Shown: positions 43,275 through 54,359, numbered from the stretch's first letter. The stretch: DNA of 64,000 nt from Locusta migratoria (GCA_026315105.1 CM048755.1:210168333-210232332), one strand, 5' to 3'. The notes: generated from the sequence alone by a model not told the origin. Numbers and translations are program-made.

Positions 43275-43640
43275 ATGAATGGAAGATTGAGGTTTAACGT
43301 CCCGTCAAGATTGTGGTCATTAGAGACGGAGCCCACGCTCTGCTTGTTTGGGTAAGGCTGGTGAAGAAAATCGGCCGTGTCCTTTCAGAGCTAAAATGTT
43401 AAATGTTTGTATAGTTTATGGGACTTAACTACGAGGTCATCAGTCCCTAAACTTACAAACTACTTATCAACTAGCTTATCCTAAGGACGGCACAAATATC
43501 CATGCCCGAGGGGGGATTCGAACCCCCGACCGTAGTGTCCGTGCAGACCGTGACTGGAGCGCCTCTGTCCCCTCGGCCACCGCGGCCGGCTCCTTTCAGA
43601 GCAACCACCCCAACATTTTCCTGAAGTTATTTAGGGGAAT
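43275..43640 (-). mobile_element. SINE-D fragment inside the LINE, itself interrupted
   Basis: GAGGTTTAACGTCCCGTCAA, GTGGTCATTAGAGACGGAGC and AAAATCGGCCGTGTCCTTTC, then a SINE-A, then CAGAGCAACCACCCCAACAT and ACCATTTAGG-like remains. The tRNA-like head is absent, so it is truncated at that side. Confidence 0.75.
43392..43590 (-). mobile_element. SINE-A inside SINE-D inside LINE
   Basis: Full SINE-A on the minus strand. The 12-bp perfect repeat TCCTTTCAGAGC (43380-43391 and 43591-43602) is part of the SINE-D sequence, so this is the youngest of the three layers. Confidence 0.92.
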
Positions 43641-44383
43641 TTTCTATTCTTATAGATGATATAACGGACAGAGTAAGTATACATCTGGGGATGATGCTGT
43701 AGTATGCTGGAAGGTGTCGTCGTTGAGTAACTGCAGTAGGTACAATCCGGTAATGTTCGAGTACAGCATTAGTGGTGTGCTGTTCGATATAGTGTTGTCG
43801 ATTAAATATGTAGCATAACGTTCCATAGCGATATGAAATGAAACTAGCATGTAAGGATAGTTGTAGGGAAAATCGGATGGTCGACTTCGATTTTTTTGGA
43901 GAATGAAGATGTGATTCCTCGCTAAAGACGATCTAGTATAGATCACTAGTGTGATCCATTCTTGAGTACTACTCGTGTGTTTGCGATCCTCACCTTAAAG
44001 CAATTCAGATTTGGGCTGCTAGATTTCTTACTGGCAGGTTCAGTCAATACCCGTGTGTTACAGAGATGCATCAGGAATTCAAATGGGATTCTCTAGAAGA
44101 AAGGCGACGTACTTTTCGATAAACAGTATGGAGAAACTTTTCAGAGCCGACATTTGAAGCTGACTACAGGACGATACCTTTTCTGCCTAATTTCATTTCA
44201 CTGAAGGGTGACAAAGATAAGAGATGTTATGGCTTGTACGGAGGCATAGTCAGTCGCATTTTCCTCTCTCTATTTGAGAGAAATAGAAAAGGCAATTACT
44301 AGTAGTGGTGCAAGGTACCCTATTACATGCACCATATGGTTGCTTGTGGGCTATTTATATAAATGTATCTGTAGATGTAGATT

Positions 44384-45940
44384 AAATTAAAAATATTTTT
44401 AGACTATTCGTTTTCCTTTGTGATAATCCGTATCGACAGTGGACTACTAGTTACATTGTGGGCAACTTGATAGCTAACCGATATGACACTGTGAAACAGG
44501 ATACTATCCAAATAAATCAGAGGCTAGTCACAAGCGGTTGGCCCACAATAATTCACTGCATCCACGTTCGTCTTTAGAAGCTGCAATAGCGGAATAGACG
44601 GGGTATTGACAAAAAGTATACTAAATTTTTGGAGAGGAAACAGTAATCACTCAGTGTTGTATAGAACAAAGATAGTGAGGAAACGTTATCGGTTTGTAAT
44701 TTTTTGAGGCTGTTTGCAGGAAAGTACTTTGGCATACACTATCCCATCGAATGCACCCATATAGCTATCAGTGAACACTAATGTGTAATGTGTCGATTGT
44801 TTTCATTTACGACGACGCGAGCTCTGCTGGGACACTTTCAGTGAAGTGTCTTAATGTAATTTGGTAAATGTTCCTGGCGATTCCTTGTCATCTCCCAGGA
44901 TCTGGTGTACTGCCGGTGGTCCACTCCTTCTCAACGCGATATTTTGTCGTCGTAACTCGACGGCCTCATTATTCATTCGCTGTCTCAGTTAACACTTGAT
45001 GAAGATGCCTAGTTACGATGTTAACGTATTAGGAAGACGCCGGCCACCGACGGTACACCAGATTCCAAGAGATGACATGTGTCTGGCTTTGTGAAGGAAT
45101 GGAAACCCACTGTTTGTCAACGGCCGAAACCAGAGACGTTACTGAAGTGTCATCCCAAGTAGGCCCAATTGGATTCAGATCTGTACTCAAGGGAAGTCAG
45201 TCCATTTCAGAAAATTTATTGTTCACAAATCAATACCTCAAATATGCTACTTTATGACACGGTGCGTTGTCAGGCTAATTCAAACAGTCATCGTTTCTGA
45301 ATTGTACTTTACACACTTCACAATGCTATATAATATATTTATATCTTTAGGTGTTCAGCGTTTTCTTAAGCGCAATAAGTGAATCGCAACCTAACCTCGA
45401 AAGATAGCAGCATACTATAACACCGGGTCCTCCATAATTCACTGTTGGCGCTTCATACAATGACAGGCATTCGCCAACCCAAACTTGTCCATCTGATTGC
45501 CCCACAATTCATTGACCAGTGGGCTCGTTATGTTCGACCCGTTGAAAACCGGAATTTTAAATCCTTTAATAACAGCACACGGATACTGGGCACAGGAGGG
45601 TATCACTGACGGACATTTTCATCAAAATACCAAGACAATGTAATTTATTAGTAAGGTCAAAATTTAACAACACGCTTAACATCAGATAACAACTGGCAGG
45701 AATAGATAAACATACAGATGCTCAGCACAATACAATAAGGAGATCCTATAAATTAAAAAGTGAGATTTAAATAATAGTAATAAAAAAACAATATTACAAC
45801 AAGGATACCATTTTAAAAGAAAAATTGAGCAAGGAATAGCCAAGAGAGTAACACTAGACATAATTAACAGTGGGCGCTACAGGCTTTGCTTAGGCAACTA
45901 TACAAACACCAGCAGTGTAACTGAGCCGTGCTTCTAGACA
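44384..45940. other. No gene recognised
   Basis: Mixed composition. Frames up to 61 codons. A run of A-rich lines at 45650-45850. Nothing named. Confidence 0.3.
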
Positions 45941-46116
45941 TTGGCCGGAGCACACTGTACAATTTAGAATAAAACCTCACCAGATAACATAAATGACCAT
46001 TTGCAGTAATCAAGACTACAGTTACAATTTGGCCAGAACACACTGTGCAATTTAGAATGAAACCTCACCACATAACATGAATGACCATTTGCAATAAATA
46101 AGACTACAGTTACAAT
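45941..46116. repeat. Tandem duplication, two units of 88 bp
   Basis: TTGGCCGGAGCACACTGTAC begins unit one and TTGGCCAGAACACACTGTGC unit two; both continue through AATTTAGAAT.AAACCTCACCA-type sequence to AGACTACAGTTACAAT. About 10% divergence. Confidence 0.9.
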
Positions 46117-46187
46117 CTACTGGCCCGAAAGATGCCAGGTCCGGCTAATTTGTTGCTATAATGTCTGATATAATTCCATTGCTCGTG

Positions 46188-46261
46188 AGCTGATGATTAG
46201 CTTCTCAAAGCAGTGTTCGGAAAAAGCTGACGATTAGCTTCTCAAAGCAGTGTTCGGAAAA
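46188..46261. repeat. Tandem duplication, two units of 37 bp
   Basis: Unit one, AGCTGATGATTAGCTTCTCA through TTCGGAAAA, is repeated once with a single T-to-C change. It lies 71 bp after the 88-bp tandem repeat. Confidence 0.93.
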
Positions 46262-46614
46262 CGTGTTCAATATCAGTTACTAAGACTGCTTGTCTGTACC
46301 CCATGTAGTGAAACCATAGACATCCCGGTCTATGCTCGGCAGATTGAATTCGCCTCCAACTAATTATTTATGGCCTGGGTACCTTCGCTCTACTGACAAT
46401 AAACTTTCTTTGATTTACTCTAGCGCTGTGACGTTGGACGCTGCCTGCCAAAGGAGCTCCATATCGCGCCTAACGCTGGAGCTCTCAGTCACTTACAGAC
46501 CCCCCCCCCCCCCCCCTTATGTGCGTGCTTGGACCCTACTGAAGGACCGGCTGCTAATTTTTTTTCCTTTTTGGATGATTTCCTTAGATTGGTTCGTTGT
46601 TTGTATTGTGTAGC
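46262..46614. other. Unassigned; C-run at 46500-46516
   Basis: Could be the LTR or leader of the gag fragment that follows (it ends in a T-rich tract just before an ATG), but there is no second LTR to compare. Confidence 0.35.
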
Positions 46615-47095
46615 TATGGCCTGCAATTCGCAAAACGCAGCTAAGAACCCTTTTCATGATGCTGTAATACAATATCAGGTCAAGCAAATGCAACACTTCG
46701 TAGAAATGACGATGCTGATCCTATCAAAACTGTGACAGCAGCGATAAGAGCACCAAATCCACAACCTGCAGCCGATGCATAACAACAAGTATGGAGTTTT
46801 TGTTTCTTTTTGCCGTCAATCCAACTGCTTTTGCCATAACCATGGGTACTGGTCGAATATGGACTCAGCTTTTTCCGTATTTTGCGGCTCTTCAAGTGTA
46901 ACGTACATCAAACCTTTATTATTCTCTAGCTACTATCGGTATCTCCACTTATCGCTTTGCTAGAAATCAACTACTCAGCTTGCACCTCAAAATGTTACGT
47001 ATGAAGAGTTGGTTTTTCCATTAGACGATTACTATGATTCTTATATCAATATGACTTCAAGAATTCGAAATATTTCAATATTTTCACAGTTTAAG
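46615..47095 (+). pseudogene. Gypsy-type gag fragment
   Basis: ATG at 46616 opens MACNSQNAAKNPFH, then VKQMQHFVEMTMLI. After stops and shifts come LATIGISTYRFARNQLL and NVTYEELVFPLDDYYDSYIN, a pattern I know from Ty3/gypsy gag proteins (conserved 'ss....tY.ll..L..P..v.ydeLv..L..yy'). It ends where a tRNA-like repeat begins. No pol is attached. Confidence 0.5.
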
Positions 47096-47119
47096 GACAT
47101 GGAAATAAATCCAACTGCA

Positions 47120-47285
47120 AAGTTGAAAATTTGTGCTTCGAACAGGATTCAAACACGGGTTTCCCGCTTCGGGCCAACGGTCGCCTTAACCACTTCAGCT
47201 ATCCAGGCACGCTTCCCTTCCGGCCCAAATTCTGAATCCTGCACATTAGTTCTTCTTGCTCGCAGCCTATACTGGATTCCCGCAA
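47120..47285 (-). mobile_element. tRNA-like repeat, first of a head-to-head pair
   Basis: On the minus strand: GCTGCGAGCAAGAAGAAC, AATTTGGGCC, then GCGTGCCTGGATAGCTGAAG (A box) and a B-box-like GTTTGAATCC, then CACAAATTTTCAACTTTG. It is an inverted, about 80% identical copy of 47386-47580. Confidence 0.75.
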
Positions 47286-47385
47286 GGGATCGTGCGTATT
47301 ACTACGTCTACATTGATACTGTCAGTTGCCTGTTTTAGCAATTATTTATATGGTGTCTGTTCTTTTCGGATATGTTCGAAAAGAA

Positions 47386-47580
47386 CAGGCTGCGAGCATG
47401 AGGAACATATGGGCAGGGGGCATTAACCATCGTAGTGTGCTATAAGCTGAGAATTTGGGTTGGCAGGAAAGCGTGCCTGGATAGCTTAATTGGTTAAAGC
47501 GATCACTGGCCCGAAACGGGAAATCGGGGTTCGAATCTCAGTCCAGCATAAATTTTCATCTTTGCCATTAGATTTATGTT
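47386..47580 (+). mobile_element. tRNA-like repeat, second of a head-to-head pair
   Basis: GGCTGCGAGCATGAGGAAC, AATTTGGG, GCGTGCCTGGATAGCTTAAT (A box), GGTTCGAATCT (B box) and CATAAATTTTCATCTTTGCC. The tail continues to TAATGTCCTGAAACAATGG as in the partner. The B box is intact here but not in the partner. Confidence 0.78.
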
Positions 47581-47664
47581 AATGTCCTGAAACAATGGAA
47601 ATGTTTAAAATATCTCGAATTCGTAAAATTACGGTCGTTTATGTCAACCAATGGTGTTTTTTCA

Positions 47665-47841
47665 AATGTTCAAATGTTTGTAGATCTATCGGACCAAACT
47701 GCGTGGTCATCAGTCCGTAGCTTACAAACTACTTAAACCGAGGTAAACTAACCTAAGGACATACACACACACACCCATGCCCCAGGGAGGACTCGAACCT
47801 CCACGGCGAGAAACGGCGCGGACCGCAGCGAGACGCTTTAG
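47665..47841 (-). mobile_element. SINE-B, head truncated, with target-site duplication
   Basis: B tail, short AC tract (47764-47776) and box GGGAGGACTCGAACCTCCAC; the first part of the head is absent. The flanks GGTGTTTTTTCA (47653-47664) and GGTGTCTTTTCA (47842-47853) differ at one base. Confidence 0.88.
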
Positions 47842-48049
47842 GGTGTCTTTTCATTCGTATCTATCCGAAAAGAACAGACACCATATCAACAAAAGAATGT
47901 GACTGTAGCTAAGTATAATTTTCTCACTTCGGTGACAAATCAGAATTATAAGCAGTGGCTAGCAGAACTCCACATTCTAACCCGCCACTATAAGTTTAAT
48001 TGTGAGTGCGGTCGATACGTAATTGATTAAATGATTAGAGACGCTATTA

Positions 48050-48239
48050 AAATGTTTGTACAGCTTATGGGACTTAACTACGGGGTCATCAGTCCCTAAA
48101 CTTACAAACTACTTACGAACTACTTACGAACTAGGACGGCACAAATATCCATGCCCGAGGGGGGATTTGAACCCCCGCCCGTAGTGGCCGTGCAGACCGT
48201 GACTGAAGCGCCTCAGTCCCCTCGGCCACCGCGGCCGGC
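48050..48239 (-). mobile_element. SINE-A, with target-site duplication
   Basis: Complete head on the minus strand; the B-box region has one change (GGGATTTGAACCCCC on plus). The flanks GACGCTATTA (48040-48049) and GAGGCTATTA (48241-48250) differ at one base. Confidence 0.9.
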
Positions 48240-48250
48240 AGAGGCTATTA

Positions 48251-49176
48251 CACAAAACGTGTTTGACTTTCGTTATCGAGAAAAATTCTGAAATTACCGC
48301 AACCCCACCCTCAGGCATGTGCTAGATTATAATAGAATGTCAGACTCGTGTGACATTTCGGAGATTAGTTTTGATTCCAAAGCTATTTACGCTGTGCGGG
48401 ATACTTGTAAACAGCACGTGCCTGTGAATATCCGACCGCGGCGCACCTGCCCTCCTTCATTGCGGGAAACGGTAAACAGCGCGTGCCCGTTAATAGTCGG
48501 TAAACACGGACCGCCCCACAAATAGTCTACCAGTGTCGAATCTTGCCTCCGTTGCTTCAAAGAGTATAGGCTAATTCTTCCCGTGACGCTTGGTGCTTTC
48601 GTTTTGGAAAACATGGACACAATATGATATTGTGTACCGACTAACGAGAAAACATTCTAACGTTAATTCTCTTTTTCACCTCCCAGTTAACTGTGACTCA
48701 GCGTTCGATGATTCTGCAGAATGTTGCCACCAAAATGACGAGAAACGCTGGTTGTCTTTCAAACTTGTTCAACATTTTAACAATTTTCTTATGAATTTCA
48801 TGCTCCTAAACATGAAAATGAAGTTAAATTTGCCGTATCACCCAATGTTAGTTAACAATTTCACCATCTGTTATTCCCATATTTCAGGAGTAAATCCCTA
48901 ATTGTGAATAAGATATAATAAATATTTTACATTTTTTTACAGTTATATGGTTGACAAGCAATTCATAAGAATGAAGTTTAGAACCCTGTTACAGCACGAA
49001 ACAGCTAGAGTCTTTGGTTTCATTTTGTTTTGTTTTGATGCGAGCAATATAACCTTTATTCTACTTTTGATTTGAAGTATAATTTTACAACGTTCAGTCG
49101 CGGCTGTAAAATCTTTTCTCATAATTTCTGATTCATATGCGGCGACGTTGTGATTAAAAACGTCAAAGGAATTTAA
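48251..49176. other. No gene recognised
   Basis: Plus-strand frames at 48319-48525 and 48590-48901 (103 codons) have no motif I know. They lie just upstream of a decayed protein-coding repeat and could belong to it. Confidence 0.35.
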
Positions 49177-50515
49177 ATGACTTTGTTTAAAAAAGCGTAC
49201 TTTTCATATTTTGTAATGAAATTAGGAGATCAAGATAAAGCACGGACACCACACAAGGTTTCTTATATCTGTGTTGAAAATTTAAGAAAATGGTCAAACT
49301 GTGAGAAGAAAGCATTTAGGTATGGCATTCCAATGACATGGAGGCAAACAAAAAATGACTCTGTTGAATGTTATTTTTGTAGTTCTGCGGTAAGTGGTTA
49401 TAATTTAAAAAAGAAATTTATGTCTTATCCTGACCATCAGGTCTCCGTCCTGTACCCCGTGGTTCAAGTATTCTTGTTCCTGCACCAGTAGAGTCATCAG
49501 AACGCAGTAGTTCTACCGCAAAAGTTTACTCAAACTAAGTTAAATGACTTGGTAGACATTTCTGATTAACTATGGAAAAAAACTGAACTTCTTGGCTCTA
49601 AACTAACAGAAAAAACTTACTAGCTAGAGGAACATAAAATGTTATGTACAGAAATAGAGGTCAAGAGTTTTCACAGTACTTTACACAAGAAAATGAATTT
49701 GTGTATTGGTCTGATATTACGAGATTAAATATAAACTGGAAGAGTGGAGACTTTTTATAAGTTCTTCAAAGACGAGCTAAATAGCAGTTCCATTACACAA
49801 TGGTAATGTGTATGCTTCCCTGCCATTAGGTCAGTCAGTATATCCCATATAATACTATGTAAATATGGGACTTCTTCCCAACAAAATCAACTACCTAGTT
49901 CCTGGTTGAAAGCTGTGTGATGACTTAAAAGTATTACATATGCTTATAGGCCAGTACGCTCGATTTACGAAATTCCTCTGTTTCTTCTATGAATGGGATA
50001 ATAGTACAAGAGATCAACATGGGGTTAGAGAAAAATGGACACCACTGGAGACCTTACAGTTTGGAGAAAAGAACATTTAGCTAAAAACCTTGGTAGATCC
50101 GAAAAATATTTTACTACACATAAAACTTGGTTTGATGAAGCAATTTCCAAAATTTAAAGAAAGTGTTTTGTTGGACCTGATATTCGGAAAATGTTTCTTG
50201 ACACAAATTTTAAATCAACGATGATTTTGTATGAAATGCAGGCCTGGAAAGCTTTCAAATATGGCGTCACTGTATTTTCGGGTAATAAGAAGGACCCTGG
50301 ATATGCAGCCATCGTTACAAATATGTTTCAAAAAATTGAAGCAGTTGGGCTTAAGTTTAAGGATTCACTTCTTGAAAAGTTACTTGATTTTTTTTTCTTT
50401 TCGGAATATTTGGACGACGTGAGTGAAGATTAAGGAGAGCGTTTTCACCAAGATATGAAGGTAATGGAGAAGAGATAGCAGGGTCGGTGGAATGTAAGCT
50501 GAACACATCATGCAA
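49177..50515 (+). pseudogene. Repeat-encoded protein of unknown function, broken
   Basis: Starts MTLFKKAYFSYFVMKLGDQD, then YICVENLRKWSN, GIPMTWR and VECYFCSS, a Cys-rich N-terminal block. After many stops the plus strand continues with LPNKINYLVPG, LLHIKLGLMKQFPKF, VGPDIRKMFLDTNFK, WKAFK and finally ERFHQDMKVMEKR followed by QGRWNV. I remember this order (GDQDK, YFC, LHIKLGLMKQF, ERFHQD, QGRWN) from an uncharacterised protein family repeated in many arthropod genomes, probably carried by a mobile element. That is memory, not a search. At least six stops or shifts. No catalytic motif is recognised. Confidence 0.6.
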
Positions 50516-50716
50516 AAAGAACTGTAAACACTCACAAAAAGTCAACTGTTAAATAATGTTGATAAATCGAGATAAAACTACTATTTACACTGCACTCATA
50601 AAAGTTCTTCCGAAGAGAAAAACTTTTATTTAAACACAAATGGTACAGAAATCAAAATTATCTTCTTTGTTTGGTTCAAATTATAATTTTAAATTGACTT
50701 CCTTTCAATCAGTCGT

Positions 50717-50914
50717 GCCGGCCGCGGTGGCCGAGGGGACTAAAGCGCTCTAGTCACGGTCTGCACGGCCACTACGGTCGGGGGTTCGGATCCCCCCTCG
50801 GGCATGGATATTTGTGCCGTCCTAGTTCGTAAGTAGTTCATAAGTAGTTTGTAAGTTTAGGGACTGATGACCCCGTAGTTAAGTCCCATAGACTATACAA
50901 ACATTGGAACATTA
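50717..50914 (+). mobile_element. SINE-A, full length, with perfect target-site duplication
   Basis: Head GCCGGCCGCGGTGGCCGAGG, B box with one change (GGTTCGGATCC), normal tail. The 11-bp repeat CAATCAGTCGT lies at 50706-50716 and 50915-50925. Confidence 0.94.
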
Positions 50915-50925
50915 CAATCAGTCGT

Positions 50926-52191
50926 ACTGAGATGTTACCTTCCATACAAAATCCAAAATAGTCTTCATATTGAATACTGACATCAGGTATCTGCTCACAG
51001 CATTGGTGCGTCACCCATTTGACTAGCAACGTAAAATATTCCTTGCTAGTTTAGCTCACATATCATAGCTTTTGAATGTAGACATCCCTTCACATAGAAA
51101 TAATATCGCTGAGTCCTTTATCACAGTATTTAAATAAACTTCATATCATATAATACGGTTTACGTCATAGTGATAATTCCGTCGCGTCATCTGACACACA
51201 AATTCTAGCATATTATGCATCATATAATACCTATATTATTATTTCGGTCAAGGTGAGTCATTCGAAGTATTTTGTGAATATAATTACTCTTAATCGTAAA
51301 AAATTGTTACTATAATTATAAGTTGACGATCGACAAACATATGATCGTCAATAGCCATTTATTCTTAAGAATCTCTGAAATACATGGACTCTAATAGTAA
51401 ACAAAATACAACATGGGTCGATTCCGACCTTAAGTGGAATTTTATACTAAATTTCATGACACATTCAACCTGAAATATACATCAATAATAATAATAACGT
51501 GAGTTGGAGTATATTCCGTTCTGTAACTGCAAAACAAATGATTAGTTAAAAATTTCAAAACAATTATGTATCCTCACAGAGCATTATGGGAGACTACTTA
51601 ATAGAGAAAATCAGTGTGTGCTGCACAAGAGGAAAATCTATACGCGAAGTTTTCGACGAAAGATAGTAAGGAAATATAAAGCTATGTAGTATGAAAAATG
51701 CCAGTGTTGTGTGTATGATGTACATGAAAATAAAAGCGAACTGTTTGACTTTGATTTTTTTTTTTTTTTTATTGTGATTTCTCATGTACACTATGAATTT
51801 TTAATTTGTAACACAATAAAAATTCAAAATAATCAGTACGTGATAGGAAAAAAAACTGAGTTCATATTTTGATTCACGATCTCAAAAAACATATAAATCA
51901 CCCTAAATTATACAAAATAATTTCAAAACTAGTTTTTGTTTGCCTGTGTTATCGGCGGATCATTTTGCAACATGGGCTGCGGATTGCACTCTCAAGATTC
52001 TGCTGCATTACATACACACTGCTTCAAAAAACACAAATGAGCAGATTAGTGATATCGCTCGTCATTCTGTGCAAAGGCACAATGTGTCACTTCAGAGTGG
52101 TGTTATATTGCTTCGCGCAAACCATAACCAGTCTCAGGGAGGGAGTGGAGGTAGATCCTTGTTCGCTTCAGGGAAGTGCTTCCCCTGCTAC
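50926..52191. other. No gene recognised
   Basis: Very AT-rich to 51850, then mixed. Overlapping frames of 93 and 119 codons at 51869-52228 show no motif. A T-run of 18 lies near 51752-51770. Confidence 0.3.
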
Positions 52192-52206
52192 CCCAAGGCC
52201 ATTGGA

Positions 52207-52475
52207 AGGAAGGAAGCTTAGGGTTTAACGTCCCGTCGACAGCGTGGTCATTAGAGACGGAGCTTACGCTCAGTTTGTTTCTTTTTTTCCTTATATAGGG
52301 AAGGATGGGGAGAGAAAAAACGGCCGTGCCCTTTGAAAGGAACCATCCCGACATTTGCCTGGAGTGATTTAGGAAAATCACGGGAATCGTAAATCTGGAT
52401 GGCCGGAGGTAGATTTGAACCATCGTCCTCCCGAATTCGAGTCCAGTGTGTTGCCACTGCGCCACCTCGCTCGGT
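52207..52475 (-). mobile_element. SINE-D, full length, with target-site duplication
   Basis: Minus strand: head ACCGAGCGAGGTGGCGCAGT, B box GGTTCAAATCT, body through GGAATTTTCC-type sequence to GACGTTAAACCCTAAGC. The flanks CCCAAGGCCATTGGA (52192-52206) and CCCAAGGCCAATGGA (52476-52490) give a 15-bp duplication with one mismatch. It is the best SINE-D in the window. Confidence 0.92.
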
Positions 52476-52511
52476 CCCAAGGCCAATGGAGCGTGTTTAG
52501 AATGAAGCAGC

Positions 52512-53072
52512 TTGTCCGACACAACTATCTGTAGGTTGGCATGGACAGACAATTTGAGCGATCGACTGCATAGTAAGGCGGGTCCACACAGCGCGCCGCT
52601 GCACCCCGCCCTCTGCTGTAACAGAGAAGAATGCGCCGTCCGCGCCGTGCCATTCCAAGGCGAGCGAGCCAAGATTGTGAGTGCCGCATTTATTGTGCTG
52701 TACCATCAGTTAAGGAAGAAGAGGAAAAATCGTCGTTATTGGGTGACATCAGTGTTCAAGAATAATGTAATTAATCTTTTCAGTGAACTGCTTGCAGGTG
52801 ACAGTGGACACTTCGAAAACTATTATCGAATGTCTTTCGAAGACTTCGAATATCTGTTGAAAGTGATCGAATCAGACATAATTAAGAAGGACATGAGTTG
52901 TAGAAGTGTTATATCTACCAAAGAGAGACTGGCAAAAACTTTGCGCTTTCTGGCAACTGGAGATTCCTTTACAAGTCTGATGTATCTGTTCAAAATATCT
53001 AAACAAAGTATATCAAAGATTTTCATCGAAGTTTGCACCGCTCTCAAGAATGCACTGAAACCCTTTGTAATG
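52512..53072 (+). pseudogene. PIF/Harbinger transposase, exon 1
   Basis: The frame is open from 52512, but protein-like sequence begins about 52690 (VLYHQLRKKRKNRRYWV). It continues with SFEDFEYLLKVIESDI, ERLAKTLRFLATGDSF and FKISKQSISKIFIEVC, the N-terminal part of HARBI1-type transposases (helical, with the 'LR(F/Y)LATG.s...l...f.is..tvs.ii' signature). It ends at ALKNALKPFVM, immediately before GTAAGA. Translation past 53072 (to 53150) is intron. The real start codon is not evident. Confidence 0.82.
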
Positions 53073-53380
53073 GTAAGAAGTTATAATTCTCCATTGTCGT
53101 TAAATGAAATCATCCTTTTCAAAGGATTTCTAGTTGAGTTATTTCCATAAAGTTGTTACCCGTCTTAATTCAAATGTGTACAAGGTAAAACGGATTGAGG
53201 GCTGATAGCATTACATCAAAGAAAGTTCCTTACAAACAATTATTTATTGACTGCAGTTTGTTATTCGTCACAAACGTATGTACGTAAATATCCGCATACA
53301 ATTAAAAATGTCATAAACTCGTTATTGTTAACAGAATGTGCCAAATCATTTGTATTTATGAAAGCCTACAAAAAAGTATA

Positions 53381-53576
53381 GCCAGCCGCGGTGGCCAAGA
53401 GGACTGCGGCGCGCCAGTCGCGGTCTGCAGGGCCACTACGGTCGGGGGTTAGAATCCCCCCTCGGGCTTGGATATTTGTGCCGTCCTTAGTGTTAGCTAG
53501 TTCATAAGTAGTTTGTAAGTTTAGGGACTGATGACCCCATAGTTAAGTCCCATAAGCTATACAAACATTTGATTTG
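53381..53576 (+). mobile_element. SINE-A within the Harbinger intron, with perfect target-site duplication
   Basis: Head GCCAGCCGCGGTGGCCAAGA, B box with one change (GGTTAGAATCC), tail ending CATTTGATTTG. The 11-bp repeat AAAAAAGTATA lies at 53370-53380 and 53577-53587. Confidence 0.93.
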
Positions 53577-53704
53577 AAAAAAGTATACGACGGAGCTTCT
53601 TTGCGTAGAGCTGAATCTGGTAGACGGAGCGAGATAGAGTCATATTGTTCACTGCTGCTACTTGGTTGAGTAGGGAGAACCGCTTAATGCCAGACGAGCA
53701 GAGA

Positions 53705-54189
53705 TCACTGGGAGTGACTCGAAGGAGAAGTTGCGGAATAGGACTGCATTGGTGAGAGATGTGGGTGGGGAACAGGACTGCTTTGGGAAGAATGGACGAC
53801 AGAAGGAGACGAACTGTCTGATGTCAGATGATGTGCATACAAATCAGTCTCGGAATCGAAAATCAAATTGTTTATTCTGTGCATTAGCACTGATCGCCTG
53901 CGGGTGTCAAATTTGCCGAACTTCATTGCAATATGTTTTCCGAATGTGGAACACTCGTCAGGACGTACATTTCCCACACTTTCCAAAATTCCATAAGCCG
54001 TCATGAGCATCGGATCTTCTTTCTTCTTACGTTTACTGGCTGGAAAACCTTTCCCCTGTATACCATTTCTTCTTCTTTGTTAATAGGAGGTGACTCGCCA
54101 AGACTCTCCTGAGTAGTGTCATTTACATGTAATGCATTTTCAGCGACATTTACCCTAGAATCCTGTTGGCTTTCTTCATCATCAGAACT
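53705..54189 (-). pseudogene. Antisense BESS-like accessory frame of the Harbinger element
   Basis: On the minus strand an acceptor-like TTTCAG (54190-54195) precedes SSDDEESQQDSRVN and a Ser/Glu-rich stretch. One frameshift near 54040 leads into KRKKKEDPMLMTAYGI and the block STFGKHIAMKFGKFDTRRR with RINNLIFDSE, which has the spacing of a BESS motif. It ends with a Ser/Pro/His-rich tail at 53705. PIF/Harbinger elements carry a second, DNA-binding (Myb/MADF-type) protein needed with the transposase, and BESS tails are common in MADF proteins. The expected N-terminal MADF exon is not seen. Confidence 0.6.
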
Positions 54190-54359
54190 CTGAAATGAAA
54201 CATTAGGCTATATTATATTAGGTTTGACAGTAAATGCCACAGCCAGAATCCTGTTTCATTATGGTTTACTTGACACGAGTATGTAAGAAAGTCATGTTTC
54301 AATTCTTCAGTTTTTAAGACAAAATATATTGTAACTTCTTTGTAAGCCTTTCTTTTCAG

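Larger units (their letters stand above)
42470..44383 (+). pseudogene. CR1-like LINE, RT to 3' end, invaded by SINEs
   Basis: LKTNKSPGPDGT (about 42745) is the first RT motif. FLSNRTQYVAFG (about 43225-43260), a HLG/DILTD-type block near 43660, then STVVCDPHLKAIQ-like and RRRTFR segments, lead to a 3' end with TCTGTAGATGTAGAT at 44369-44383. Stops and frameshifts are many. Three SINEs interrupt it. The upstream limit is a guess, since homology fades before 42500. Confidence 0.75.
47349..47885. repeat. Perfect 24-bp inverted repeat enclosing the second tRNA-like repeat
   Basis: The 24 bases 47349-47372 (TATGGTGTCTGTTCTTTTCG onward) recur exactly inverted at 47862-47885. The left copy also folds on itself with 47374-47389 (TTCGAAAAGAACAG). 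I recognise the GTGTCTGTTCTTT/AAAGAACAGACAC hairpin from grasshopper repeats. It may be the terminus of the tRNA-like element. Confidence 0.7.
53073..54359 (+). other. Inferred intron of the Harbinger transposase
   Basis: Donor ATG|GTAAGAAG at 53073; acceptor TTTCTTTTCAG ending at 54359, then TTGCCGGGTGCTACAG. Joining keeps the frame and links the helical exon-1 domain to the DDE domain exactly where HARBI1-type proteins carry a short 'LP.. eeW' link. The intron holds a SINE-A and an antisense reading frame. Confidence 0.7.
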
